A stretch of DNA of 5,032 bases from Candidatus Atribacteria bacterium (lineage in GTDB: Bacteria > Atribacterota > Atribacteria > Atribacterales > Atribacteraceae): the NCBI GenBank assembly GCA_003561145.1, contig PWXL01000020.1:1-5032 (forward strand), in the 5' to 3' direction. This document shows positions 4,816-5,032 of the stretch, one piece after another (within the stretch, counting starts at the first letter, position 1; each line of letters starts with the position of its first letter). Both the position numbers and the translations under genes were made by a program. Under the pieces are notes generated by a model. That model saw only the letters and a program-made list of their open reading frames with translations. It did no database searches and was not told the DNA's origin.

Positions 4816-5032
4816 ATGAGAACGACATTAAATCTTTCAGAACATCTGTTGAAGGAAGTTGAAAGTCTTTATGGTACAGGAAACCGTTCAAGAGCAGTCG
4901 AGAGAGCCCTTACAGAGGCCATACGACTCAAAAAGCTCAGGGATTTTATGGATCTCAAAGGCCGCATAATGATAAACGAAGAAGCCGTAAGATCGATGAG
5001 GGAAGCGGAGCTTGAGGAAATTGAAGATAATC
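4816..5032 (+). CDS. vapB: VapB-like ribbon-helix-helix antitoxin (partial, cut by window end)
   Basis: Seventy-two codons are visible with no stop before the edge. The start MRTTLNLSEHLLKEV is the ribbon-helix-helix strand and first helix typical of VapB antitoxins. TGNRSRAVERALTEAIRLKKL (about 21-41) is the second helix. The C-terminal part (about 42-72, charged, helical) would wrap around the toxin. Members are usually 60-90 residues, so little is missing, and a PIN-domain VapC RNase gene is expected immediately downstream. ATG codons at 4798, 4807, 4810 and 4816 share the frame. I chose 4816 because AAGGAG (4801-4806) is 9 nt upstream and the family motif begins there. The product probably binds the palindrome at 4765-4780. 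Other ribbon-helix-helix antitoxin families are possible. Confidence 0.75.
   Translation, partial: MRTTLNLSEHLLKEVESLYGTGNRSRAVERALTEAIRLKKLRDFMDLKGRIMINEEAVRSMREAELEEIEDN

Overview
This is a bacterial window of moderate, patchy GC content. Promoters and Shine-Dalgarno (SD) sites follow the bacterial consensus. The two largest genes encode exported lipoproteins, and the right side carries toxin-antitoxin genes. No gene fixes the taxonomy. Degenerate AATCAGCAATCATAAATC-like and CTCACTTCTCAC-like repeats fill the gaps between genes. I associate such repeats with environmental anaerobes and candidate lineages, but that is an impression, not evidence.

Layout. Positions 2-130 may be the 3' end of a gene entering from the left. 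Positions 131-690 show no credible gene and hold a mosaic of degenerate repeats. A TATAAT promoter near 716 precedes a GC-rich, structured leader of about 235 nt. The leader feeds a 504-residue lipoprotein gene (962-2476), which ends at a textbook intrinsic terminator (2514-2546). A short spacer then leads to a paralogous 417-residue lipoprotein gene (2636-3889). The spacer holds an inverted repeat that would pair with the second gene's SD. Another repeat patch (about 3890-4045) separates the lipoproteins from a hicB-hicA module (4136-4584) with its own extended -10 promoter. A third repeat patch (about 4640-4745) precedes a promoter that overlaps a perfect palindrome. That promoter drives a VapB-like antitoxin gene (4816 onward), cut by the window edge; a vapC toxin gene probably lies just outside.

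How the parts fit. The two lipoproteins are diverged tandem duplicates. Both have a lipobox, a Pro-rich tether, a beta-rich body, twelve cysteines at matching positions and a Cys-rich C-terminal tail (CPxC...CCDILC...CPV). The first has about 90 extra residues. I do not recognise the family. The terminator, the SD-masking repeat and the structured leader suggest the two copies are controlled separately. The right end is a small toxin-antitoxin cluster with no visible functional tie to the lipoproteins. The most unusual material is the lipoprotein pair and its control regions.
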